From Bacillota bacterium (GTDB lineage Bacteria; Bacillota; UBA994), in contig QLUC01000031.1 of NCBI GenBank assembly GCA_018725275.1, positions 1 to 15,479 on the forward strand: a stretch of DNA of 15,479 bases, in the 5' to 3' direction. The notes under the pieces were generated by a model. That model was not told the origin of the DNA and made no database searches. It saw only the letters and a list, made by a program, of their open reading frames with translations. Both the position numbers and the translations under genes were made by a program. The first letter of the stretch is position 1; every line of letters starts with the position of its first letter. Shown in pieces: positions 7,907-13,624 of the stretch.

Positions 7907-8871
7907 CACGCTTCCTCGTTATCCCAGTCGGCGATGAGTTTGTTAATGTCGACGAGGGTATTATCGGGCTTCTGCGCTGCGCTAGCGGCGCTACCAGCCG
8001 GACGCCCGCGCTTTTTAGGGGCGGCAACATCAGCTTCTTCCTTGGGCGCGCTGAAAAAACCGGTCGGTTCTTCCTTGACTGGCTCCGGCTGCGTGGGCTT
8101 TTGCACCTGCACGGGGTGGGGCGTCGGCGAGGCTGTCGGCGAGGCTGTCGGCGAGTTATCTTCACCAACCATAAGGACGTAGTTGTGTGCGTCCTCGCTC
8201 GCCTGCGCTTCCTCCAGCATGGCGAGTTCAACCTCGTTGATATGCCGCACGGGAGTAAAGACCAGCTTCATTGTCTGCGCGTCAATGTCGTACGACACAT
8301 TGGTAACGACGTTATCCGGCGACTCGTTGTTAGCCAGAAGATACTTGTAGTAGCTTTCGAATGGATGAGTGTTGCCGACACCCTTACCGAAAAGCGACGT
8401 TGCCGGGACGCTCATGCGATAGACTTCCCCCTCAGGGTCGCCAACCAGCAGAACCGCAATGTTCCGCTTGTAGCGGCAAGCGCGCCCCCCGTTCTTACCC
8501 GAGCCCACAATGTTGCGCGGGCAGATATCGCAGTTGGGGGACTGCCTGTTTTTCGCACGATGCGAAGGTGCCTTGCCATCGTCCGACCAGCAATCCGGCA
8601 GGGCGGGAGTCGCGTTGGGGTCATAATCGTTAGCATAAAACTGGCGAGATACGGTCGGGAGAAGGTTCACGATGATAACATCAATCTCCCCCCGTGCAGG
8701 GGCACCGACAGCTTCACCGCCCACGACACGCCGAAAGGTGCCGTTCGTGTTGGTCTGGATTTGCCGCATGTTTGAACCTGGGCGGACAAGCGACTGCGCG
8801 AGCGGGGTCAACCCCTTACGAGCGACAACACCACCAGCTTGCGGGTTTTTGAAAATTGTAAGGTTGCTCAT
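7906..8871 (-). CDS. Zinc-binding ssDNA-binding-type protein with acidic tail
   Basis: The 321-aa product has an N-terminal beta-rich region and four cysteines C94, C114, C117 and C132 (CDICPRN, then GGRACRYKRN) that could hold zinc. A beta-rich core runs to about 235 (IAVLLVGDPEGEVYRMSVPATSLFGKG). A low-complexity linker follows, with SPTA repeats and Pro/Glu, a PKKRGRPAG AT-hook-like motif (285-293), and a C-terminus ending IADWDNEEA. The acidic, aromatic tail and position beside primase and helicases are as in phage single-stranded DNA-binding proteins, where the tail recruits replication partners. I do not see a clear classical OB-fold signature, so the assignment rests on architecture and context. 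Its ATG at 8871 follows CAGGAG, formed by the last codons of the preceding gene. Confidence 0.6.
   Translation of the reverse strand: MSNLTIFKNPQAGGVVARKGLTPLAQSLVRPGSNMRQIQTNTNGTFRRVVGGEAVGAPARGEIDVIIVNLLPTVSRQFYANDYDPNATPALPDCWSDDGKAPSHRAKNRQSPNCDICPRNIVGSGKNGGRACRYKRNIAVLLVGDPEGEVYRMSVPATSLFGKGVGNTHPFESYYKYLLANNESPDNVVTNVSYDIDAQTMKLVFTPVRHINEVELAMLEEAQASEDAHNYVLMVGEDNSPTASPTASPTPHPVQVQKPTQPEPVKEEPTGFFSAPKEEADVAAPKKRGRPAGSAASAAQKPDNTLVDINKLIADWDNEEA
8123..8155 (-). repeat. 12-bp tandem repeat in the linker of the ssDNA-binding-type gene
   Basis: The unit gtcggcgaggct (plus-strand sense) occurs at 8123-8134 and 8135-8146, with nine further bases at 8147-8155. It encodes repeated Ser-Pro-Thr-Ala in the linker before the acidic tail. 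Copy number probably varies between relatives. Confidence 0.9.
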
Positions 8872-8874
8872 GAT

Positions 8875-9285
8875 CTACTCCTGCTTTCCTGTTGCACGGC
8901 GCACTTGCACCTTGTAGCGACTTTCCACCTGTAAACCCGGCGGATATAGGTTTGGGTTCGTCTCAAGAAAATCCTTCATGTTGCCTGCGTGCAGACGCTG
9001 TTCCAGAAGTTCGAGCGCACCGTGCTCCATGATGAAGTTCCGCATAGCGTCCCAGTCGGCAGGCCAGTATCGGGTAGATACGCGCCGTGTCAATGTCCCT
9101 GCTGGACTTTTTATACTGTCCACATTGTGTTCGGCACAGTGGGCCAGCAAGGCGTTGGACACGACTGCGAATTGTTCTTCGAGGGGAGCGAGAGCGGCTT
9201 TGTGGGCGTCCTCCTGCTTCTCGATAGCGTCCCGCATCTTGACGTAGACGCGGATGAGCGTTTCTACATTCGGTTTGTCGGGCAT
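8875..9285 (-). CDS. Gam-like protein, possible nuclease inhibitor / DNA-end protein
   Basis: The start is the ATG at 9285, because AAGGAGCAA lies just upstream; a longer frame to 9426 would overlap the SNF2 gene and lacks this signal. The 136-aa product has a long N-terminal helix (about residues 8-52, heptad-like, with KQEDAHKAALAPLEEQF). A beta-hairpin-like segment SIKSPAGTLTRRVSTRYWPADW and a helix-rich C-terminal part ending in basic beta sequence follow. Helix plus an IK-x-x-x-G-T hairpin is the layout of Mu Gam and siphovirus Gp157-like proteins, which protect DNA ends or inhibit host nucleases. Similarity is by pattern, not alignment. It sits between the SNF2 helicase and the ssDNA-binding-type gene, which fits recombination or end protection. 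Confidence 0.5.
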   Translation of the reverse strand: MPDKPNVETLIRVYVKMRDAIEKQEDAHKAALAPLEEQFAVVSNALLAHCAEHNVDSIKSPAGTLTRRVSTRYWPADWDAMRNFIMEHGALELLEQRLHAGNMKDFLETNPNLYPPGLQVESRYKVQVRRATGKQE

Positions 9286-9289
9286 CTGA

Positions 9290-9298
9290 TTGCTCCTT
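9290..9298 (-). promoter_or_regulatory. Ribosome-binding site AAGGAGCAA of the Gam-like gene
   Basis: The sequence AAAAAGGAGCAATCAG precedes the ATG at 9285 with normal spacing and decides this start over upstream in-frame codons. It is one of four AAGGAGCAA copies in the leftward operon. Confidence 0.85.
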
Positions 9299-9312
9299 TT
9301 TGTAGTTCCGTT

Positions 9313-9341
9313 TTTGTAACCGGTATTATTTACAGTGTCAA
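9313..9341 (-). promoter_or_regulatory. Candidate internal sigma70 promoter before the Gam-like gene
   Basis: On the minus strand a perfect TTGACA (9341-9336) overlaps the SNF2 stop codon and is followed after exactly 17 bases by TACAAA (9318-9313, four of six matches to TATAAT). It lies in the 52-base gap at 9286-9337, the longest between leftward genes. It would give the Gam-like, ssDNA-binding-type, HTH and primase genes a transcript of their own, starting near 9306. Confidence 0.5.
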
Positions 9342-10876
9342 CCCATTTCCTGCATATACAAGTCGATAAGCGCCCTGTGGTTCGATAAATTCGAGCGAAG
9401 CAGTTTGTACAGACGCTGCTCCACATCGCTGCCTGAAATGTGCACCACGGTCATATTGTTCTTCTGCCCCGGTCGGTCGATGCGAGCGTTGGCCTGTAGG
9501 TAAGTTTCTACGCTTGGCACCGGAGCGTACCAGACGACCGTATCCGCAGCCGTCAAGGTAAGACCATGGGCCGCTGCCTGCGGCTGGATAATCAGAACCC
9601 GTGGGTTTGCCTGTTTCTGGAAAGCATCCACCAACCGGGTGCGCTCATCCATAGACACCTTGCCGTCGATAACAGCCGCCGGAATACCATGCTTTGTAAT
9701 AGCCTCCAGGAGAAGCCGGATGGTATGCGTGAACGGCACAAACACCAATACTTTGTTATTGGTTTGCTCGATAGCTTCGATCACGACGTTGATGCGGTTG
9801 CTCACGTCGAACTCTATGGTCTCGCCGTCATCCGAGTATACTGCACCGCCAGCTATCTGTAACAGCTTCTGTAGTCCTGCTGCTGCGTTCAAAGCCGTGA
9901 CTGTTTCGCCAGCCGCTTTTATAACCATCTTGCTTTTCAGCAGGTTATAATATTGCTCTTGTTGCAGGGTGAGCGGGGCGTGCCGCTCCATATGCACGAC
10001 AGGCGGCAGGTCCAGACAATCTTTCTTTTCAAACCGTATGGCAGGCTGCAAGAGTTTGTGCACCGTCTCTGTCGCTGTCGGCTTCACCACCCATGTAAAC
10101 TGACTGACCCGGAACATCACGCTGTCCTTGAATTGCATGATGGTTCGAGGCGCATTTTCAGGATTTACCAGCCGTGCCAGCCCGTAAGCATCCAGCGGAG
10201 ACTGCGCTACCGGGGTGCCGGTCATCATCCACAAACGCTGAATATGCTTCATCACCCTGTTCAAAGTTTTCCAACGCACCGTAGATGTATTTTTGTAAAC
10301 AGTGGCCTCGTCAACAATCACAAGGTCGAAACCGCCTTGGATGACTTCATCTTCCACCGTTCCAAGACCATCGAAGTTTATAACAACAAACTCGGCGTTG
10401 GACCTAACGACGTTAGCTCGCTGCTTCGGACTGCCATGGGCAATACCACAACTTCGGTGCATTGCGAACGTAAACAAATCCTGCTGCCACACAGCTTTCA
10501 TGATGGACAGCGGGCATAGCACAAGCACACGGCGGACTTCACCGATCTCCATAAGGTAATCCGCAGCCCAGATGGCCGCTGCCGTTTTGCTTGTACCGGC
10601 TTCGGAAAAACAAAACGCCTTATCATAGAGAGTGAAAAAAGACGCCGTGGTTTTCTGGTGGTCGAACGGGGTGAATTTTCCCGGCCATTTATAGTCCCGT
10701 AGGATTGGGGACGGCGTGTCTTTGTAGCCCAGCCCGGCAAGTGCACGAACTTCGTTTAGCCCCCACGCTACTACTACCTTATCAGTATCGACAACTTTGC
10801 TGCGTGATATAATCGACGTAACTTTTTCGGGCGCGGCTGTCTCGAAAACAAGCGCCTTGTTGTCAACAATTTGCAT
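9338..10876 (-). CDS. SNF2-family DNA helicase/translocase
   Basis: The 512-aa product has the full SF2/SNF2 motif set: Q-type TPFDHQ (69-74), Walker A-like SEAGTSKTAAA (K98), Walker B VDEAT (188-192), MTGTP (218-222), and a C-terminal RecA-like domain with KVLVFVPFTHT (375-384), AHGLTLT (436-442) and QANARIDRPGQ (461-471). These are short phage SNF2 proteins without accessory domains. They are thought to translocate on duplex DNA during replication or recombination. The ATG at 10876 is preceded by AAGGAGCAA (rather distant) and a nearer AGGTG. The neighbours (HNH, PD-(D/E)XK nuclease, Gam-like) suggest a joint recombination/replication role. Confidence 0.95.
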   Translation of the reverse strand: MQIVDNKALVFETAAPEKVTSIISRSKVVDTDKVVVAWGLNEVRALAGLGYKDTPSPILRDYKWPGKFTPFDHQKTTASFFTLYDKAFCFSEAGTSKTAAAIWAADYLMEIGEVRRVLVLCPLSIMKAVWQQDLFTFAMHRSCGIAHGSPKQRANVVRSNAEFVVINFDGLGTVEDEVIQGGFDLVIVDEATVYKNTSTVRWKTLNRVMKHIQRLWMMTGTPVAQSPLDAYGLARLVNPENAPRTIMQFKDSVMFRVSQFTWVVKPTATETVHKLLQPAIRFEKKDCLDLPPVVHMERHAPLTLQQEQYYNLLKSKMVIKAAGETVTALNAAAGLQKLLQIAGGAVYSDDGETIEFDVSNRINVVIEAIEQTNNKVLVFVPFTHTIRLLLEAITKHGIPAAVIDGKVSMDERTRLVDAFQKQANPRVLIIQPQAAAHGLTLTAADTVVWYAPVPSVETYLQANARIDRPGQKNNMTVVHISGSDVEQRLYKLLRSNLSNHRALIDLYMQEMG

Positions 10877-10887
10877 GGTGGCACCTA

Positions 10888-10896
10888 TTGCTCCTT
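10888..10896 (-). promoter_or_regulatory. Ribosome-binding site AAGGAGCAA upstream of the SNF2 gene
   Basis: The AAGGAG core lies about fourteen bases before the ATG, longer than usual. A second purine run, AGGTG, lies closer, so either may serve. The copy sits in the 25-base gap after the HNH gene. Confidence 0.6.
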
Positions 10897-10901
10897 GTCT
10901 G

Positions 10902-11153
10902 TTATTTCATTCCTGCGTTTTTTGTCCGTTTGAACGAGCGGTTTTTGCTCGGGGAGACAACGCGGAGATTACTTTTGTTGTTGCCGCCACCCTTAGCGAT
11001 TGGCTTTACATGGTCAACATCTTTTTTATCATGCTCGTGCACCCTCCCTGCTTTTTCGAGGGCATAGCGGGCACGCTTGCGGGCATTGTTCTTCTCGCGC
11101 TGCTCCGGCGTTCCTTGGTAGTTACGGTATTCGGCGGCGTAATTGCGGGCCAT
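10902..11153 (-). CDS. Small HNH endonuclease
   Basis: The 83-aa product has a basic N-terminus (MARNYAAEYRNYQGTPEQRE), then KKDVDHVKPIAKGGGNNKSNLRVVSPSKNRS. D47-H48, N59 and N62 fit the DH...N...N core of the HNH nuclease family. The zinc-binding CxxC pairs of some HNH proteins are absent. It starts four bases after the nuclease gene upstream (AGAGGT as ribosome-binding site, made by that gene's last codons), so it is embedded in the operon and not in a separate cassette. It could nick DNA for replication or recombination, or be a free-standing homing-type enzyme. Confidence 0.85.
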   Translation of the reverse strand: MARNYAAEYRNYQGTPEQREKNNARKRARYALEKAGRVHEHDKKDVDHVKPIAKGGGNNKSNLRVVSPSKNRSFKRTKNAGMK

Positions 11154-11156
11154 GGA

Positions 11157-11819
11157 TTACCTCTTGCAGTTATGGGCACATTCTACCACGGGACACCATC
11201 CGCACAAAGGCGAACTAACAGGGTTCCACACGTTCGTTTCCCTGGCCACTGCGAGCCGCTTTAGCTGATCGTCGAAGACGGACATATATTGGTCACGAGA
11301 CTGCGCGTAATGTGTTTTGACTATCATCTCGTTGCTGACGACGAATAGCAAAGATGACTTTATCTTTTCCAGTTGCGGAAAATGCACGAACGCAGCCCCG
11401 GCCATCAGGTCCAGTTGCCGCTCATCTGCATAGCGCGCGCTCTTACTGGTCTTGTAGTCGGTCAGAAAACCCTTCCGGCCATTGACAACGAGAAGGTCGG
11501 CAACGCCACGATACCATGCGTCCGGGTCGTCAAACGATGTCGGTAAATAACCGCTGTTAGTTTTCAGCACACCCATCCTGAACTCGGTGTGCTTGTCCCC
11601 ATCCATCCGGTTAAGAGCTTCCAGCGTCGGCTCCATGAACTTAAACATCCCCTGCAAGGATGTCCCGTCCCGAATATAAACTTCGGCTGCCTCATGCGCC
11701 CGAGTCCCGTAGCGTGTAGCCGCGCTTCCCTCGTCCTGCACATCGCAGGCGACGCGGGTGTGATAGTACCGTTTCGGGCACTTCTCGAACGTAGTTATCG
11801 CGCTGTAAGACCAAGGCAT
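11157..11819 (-). CDS. Cas4/RecB-like PD-(D/E)XK exonuclease with probable Fe-S cluster
   Basis: The 220-aa product starts MPWSYSAITTFEKCPKRYYH, the usual beginning of the RecB/Cas4 nuclease family. Motifs are GTRAHEA (38-44, H42), an acidic E79, GVADLL (D108), LTDYKTSK (D121, K123) and QLDLMAG (135-141). A single N-terminal cysteine (C14) and the C-terminal cluster C206, C209, C214, C218 match the bracketing cysteines that bind a 4Fe-4S cluster in Cas4/AddB-type nucleases. It would resect DNA ends for recombination or degrade host DNA. Its ATG shares one base with the stop of the upstream 50-aa gene (TGATG). A small GCGGG-AAG-CCCGC hairpin (11825-11837) lies before the start, and there is no strong Shine-Dalgarno, so coupled translation is likely. 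Confidence 0.9.
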   Translation of the reverse strand: MPWSYSAITTFEKCPKRYYHTRVACDVQDEGSAATRYGTRAHEAAEVYIRDGTSLQGMFKFMEPTLEALNRMDGDKHTEFRMGVLKTNSGYLPTSFDDPDAWYRGVADLLVVNGRKGFLTDYKTSKSARYADERQLDLMAGAAFVHFPQLEKIKSSLLFVVSNEMIVKTHYAQSRDQYMSVFDDQLKRLAVARETNVWNPVSSPLCGWCPVVECAHNCKR

Positions 11820-11971
11820 CAGGGGCGGGCTTCCCGCTTTACCTTAAACAGCCGAGATACAACCTCGCGGCGGGTAGCGCTGTGTGTGTAGGTTTCAGAC
11901 TCCATGCCCTCATGAAATGCCGCTTCGATTTCCTCTGCTGTAAACAGCGGCTGCTTGTCAAAATTCTTCAT
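11819..11971 (-). CDS. Small unknown protein, 50 aa
   Basis: A complete short gene runs from the ATG at 11971 to the TGA at 11821-11819. An AAGGAGC ribosome-binding site lies nine bases upstream. The product begins MKNFDKQPLFTAEEIEAAFH and ends with a basic SRLFKVKREARP tail; it is soluble and mostly helical. It exactly fills the space between its neighbours, overlapping the upstream gene by 14 bases and the downstream ATG by one, as other genes here do. I do not recognise a family. Confidence 0.7.
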   Translation of the reverse strand: MKNFDKQPLFTAEEIEAAFHEGMESETYTHSATRREVVSRLFKVKREARP

Positions 11972-12227
11972 GTGTTTCTCGCTCCTTCACAGGCGGCACC
12001 AATGGCACGCAATTATGACGAATCTGAAACTCCCGCAGCAGGCGAGCGAACTCAGCAGTGCGACCAGCAATATCAATGTATTCCTTGCGGGCTCTTACGT
12101 CCATGTCCTCCGTGCTGGGGAATTTTTTCGTATCCGCAATGTGGGCGTCCAGCAAATCCTGGTCGTCAGCGATAGGGACAGGGGGCGCAGGGGAGCGCAC
12201 AACCCGCGCAGGGGGGCGAAATCTCAT
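11958..12227 (-). CDS. Small unknown protein, 89 aa
   Basis: The ATG at 12227 overlaps the stop of the antitoxin-domain gene (ATGA), with G-rich sequence (GGGGGGCAGACGAGGG) directly before it. The product has a basic Pro-rich N-terminus (MRFRPPARVVRSPAPPVP), then an acidic-helical part (ADDQDLLDAHIADTKKF) and a charged helix (RARKEYIDIAGRTAEFARLL). Its last codons contain the ribosome-binding site of the next gene. I do not recognise a family. Confidence 0.7.
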   Translation of the reverse strand: MRFRPPARVVRSPAPPVPIADDQDLLDAHIADTKKFPSTEDMDVRARKEYIDIAGRTAEFARLLREFQIRHNCVPLVPPVKERETHEEF

Positions 12228-12451
12228 CCCTCGTCTGCCCCCCAGAATGTGTCCAACAGGTCGAGGACAGTCTCGCTCCTGCCGTCCGCAATCAGGTCAA
12301 GCGGGCTCTCACCCTGCCAGCGGACTTGCGGCGTCTCCAGCCAACGGACCATATCGGCCGATTCCCAAACCTGCTGGACCATCTCCAACACGTCGATAAA
12401 CCCTTGGGAGTCGGCAGCAATGGCTGTACGAAACATATCATTTTGTGCCAT
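12224..12451 (-). CDS. Stand-alone MbcA/ParS/Xre-type antitoxin toxin-binding domain (DUF2384-like)
   Basis: The start is the ATG at 12451, with AAAAGGA eight bases upstream; a longer frame to 12502 is unlikely because it lies inside the neighbour and lacks this signal. The product is 75 aa. From about residue 28 it reads VWESADMVRWLETPQVRWQG then ESPLDLIADGRSETVLDLL. The order W-L-x-T-P, G-x-x-P-x-x-L and a final LDLL helix is that of the C-terminal toxin-binding domain of Xre/MbcA/ParS antitoxins, which neutralise RES-domain NAD-degrading toxins. The usual N-terminal HTH is missing, and no RES toxin lies in the window. A decoy that blocks host toxins is therefore an attractive inference; the match itself is by eye. 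Confidence 0.6.
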   Translation of the reverse strand: MAQNDMFRTAIAADSQGFIDVLEMVQQVWESADMVRWLETPQVRWQGESPLDLIADGRSETVLDLLDTFWGADEG

Positions 12452-12845
12452 GTAGATTATCCTTTTTCCGCAAAGACAAACCGACAAAACCAAATCCAGC
12501 AATCATGTACACCCATATATCCCCTTCGGGGATAACCGCACGAAAAGCGAAGCCACCCGGCATAGCATGAGCATCGTTAGACCACATAACGGCGTTAGGT
12601 GTAGGCTGTAAATTCGGTATCACCTGTGTGTTTAGCGCAGGCACCTGCATGGGGCAGTCAAGGATGTTCGACTTTTGTGGTGCGGCCACCGGCGCAGCGG
12701 GTGCACGGCTTGCTACAGACCTGGGCGAAACTTTCTTGGCTGCCGCCGGTTTGGGCGAAACTTTCTTGACGATTGCAGGGGTGGTAGCACCGGCACCGAA
12801 CATAAGCGCGCACACGGCAAGCTGAGATGCTGTCAATCCGGGCAT
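12438..12845 (-). CDS. Early membrane protein with PEPxxWA-CTERM-like tail
   Basis: The 135-aa product starts at 12845 after GGGAGGAAATAGT, a good ribosome-binding site. It has a hydrophobic N-terminal stretch (about residues 7-26) without the usual basic start, then a low-complexity Lys/Pro/Ala/Ser linker with duplicated KKVSP blocks. A middle region with one cysteine follows, and then a tail PEGDIWVYMIAGFGFVG-LSLRKK (106-128). That tail matches the PEPxxWA-CTERM sorting signal in order and spacing (PE-x-x-x-W, MI-x-GFG-x-x-G, basic end), except that the third residue is Gly instead of Pro. Such tails are sorted by exosortase in the host inner membrane. It could instead be only a membrane anchor. 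Its place in the early operon argues against a lysis role. Confidence 0.7.
   Translation of the reverse strand: MPGLTASQLAVCALMFGAGATTPAIVKKVSPKPAAAKKVSPRSVASRAPAAPVAAPQKSNILDCPMQVPALNTQVIPNLQPTPNAVMWSNDAHAMPGGFAFRAVIPEGDIWVYMIAGFGFVGLSLRKKDNLHGTK
12722..12768 (-). repeat. 30-bp imperfect duplication in the linker of the membrane protein
   Basis: The 17 bases tgggcgaaactttcttg occur at 12722-12738 and again at 12752-12768, thirty bases apart. They encode the two KKVSP blocks, so the linker grew by an in-frame duplication. Confidence 0.85.
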
Positions 12846-13027
12846 ACTATTTCCTCCCTTGCAAGGCGCTCTGCATCCTCATTGCGGAGATACACATAGC
12901 CGCGCGCCGAAGCAAATTTCGATACAGTTGCGTCAAGCGAGGCTTTCTCCTGCCGCAAGCGGCGCTCTGCTTCCCGAACCCTGAGCATCGCCTTTATGAC
13001 GCGGCTTGCCGGAAACAGCCGTTTCAT
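12833..13027 (-). CDS. Small basic coiled-coil protein, 64 aa
   Basis: The ATG at 13027 overlaps the TGA of the DUF3310 gene (ATGA). The product is helical and basic, with a probable coiled coil at residues 8-40 (VIKAMLRVREAERRLRQEKA), then GYVYLRNEDAERLAREEI. It overlaps the next gene by 13 bases. The upstream AAGGAG ends only two bases from the ATG, too close for efficient free initiation, so expression probably depends on re-initiation after the DUF3310 stop. I do not recognise a family. Confidence 0.65.
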   Translation of the reverse strand: MKRLFPASRVIKAMLRVREAERRLRQEKASLDATVSKFASARGYVYLRNEDAERLAREEIVCPD

Positions 13028-13623
13028 TGCTCCTTCTCCAGATGTTCAACCAGCCGTTCGATGTAGTGTGCGGCTTTCTTCAAATCCTCGACGCCGCCCT
13101 TGTCAGGATAACGTGCGACATATTTGATGATGTTGCCGTGCAAGTATGCCTCGAACCCCGAACTGCTTACCCATGCCGCGATGGCGTCCCACGGCTGGAT
13201 AGCCTTGGTAACGTAGTGCTCACCGCCGACCTGTTTTGCCCGCAGGGTGCGGGGCTTCCTAACATTTGTTAGGCCCATGGCAGCAAGCATATCCGTGCGC
13301 AAACCGTAAAAGCCTGTGTGGACATACTTCGCGCCAAAAAACGCCTGAGCATCACCAATAGTTGCTTCGGGATAAAGGCTTATATATTCAGCAAGCGCTC
13401 TCCTTGCCGACGCCTTTTGCGAGTCTGTGAAACGTGCAAGCTCCTCGATCTGCTCGGTAGACATGTTGTCCACATGTATACTGCGCCGCCTACGTGCTTC
13501 GGCGTGCTCGGGCGCTTGTATAAGGCTATCCCATTTTGCGTCGTAGTGTGCCCTGCGCATGGCGTCTTGCTTGGGATATACTTTGCTCTTGTTGTTGCTC
13601 TTACTTTGAAAACCCATTTCCAT
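13024..13623 (-). CDS. DUF3310-containing protein (T7 gp1.7-like C-terminal domain)
   Basis: The 199-aa product has a basic N-terminal part (about 1-50), a helical middle (MSTEQIEELARFTDSQKASA; then FYGLRTDMLAAMG) and a C-terminal DUF3310 domain. The domain reads QVGGEHY (131-137), IQPWD (142-146), GNIIKYVAR (163-171) and DKGGVEDLKKAAHYIERL. In phage T7 the gp1.7 protein with this domain is a thymidylate-directed nucleotide kinase; whether the domain alone is catalytic is unclear. A role in nucleotide supply during phage replication is inferred. The ATG at 13623 has a clear AAGGAGCAA and lies one base after the stop of the methyltransferase gene. Confidence 0.85.
   Translation of the reverse strand: MEMGFQSKSNNKSKVYPKQDAMRRAHYDAKWDSLIQAPEHAEARRRRSIHVDNMSTEQIEELARFTDSQKASARRALAEYISLYPEATIGDAQAFFGAKYVHTGFYGLRTDMLAAMGLTNVRKPRTLRAKQVGGEHYVTKAIQPWDAIAAWVSSSGFEAYLHGNIIKYVARYPDKGGVEDLKKAAHYIERLVEHLEKEQ
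13027..13035 (-). promoter_or_regulatory. AAGGAGCAA at the DUF3310 / coiled-coil junction, unusually close to the start
   Basis: The motif is made by the last codons of the DUF3310 gene (Lys-Glu-Gln) and runs straight into the next ATG. Only two bases separate GGAG from the start codon. Confidence 0.7.
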
Positions 13624-13624
13624 T

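Noticed and set aside
8123..8155. CRISPR-like array or origin iterons
   Set aside because: The 12-bp units are directly adjacent, have no spacers and are in frame in a coding linker. The same holds for the array at 1-60. Nothing else in the window resembles a CRISPR array or tRNA.
8101..8775. Long plus-strand frame of 224 codons opposite the ssDNA-binding-type gene
   Set aside because: It mirrors a well-supported gene, has no ribosome-binding site and shows no recognisable motif. Several other opposite-strand frames over 100 codons in the window were dismissed for the same reason.
8875..9426. 183-codon version of the Gam-like gene
   Set aside because: The extension lies inside the SNF2 gene and lacks a ribosome-binding site; the ATG at 9285 has AAGGAGCAA upstream.
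12518..12534. Palindromic hairpin TATCCCC-TTC-GGGGATA as a terminator or operator
   Set aside because: It lies inside the coding part of the membrane protein (the PEGD codons), has no U-run on either strand, and is too short to claim a regulatory role.
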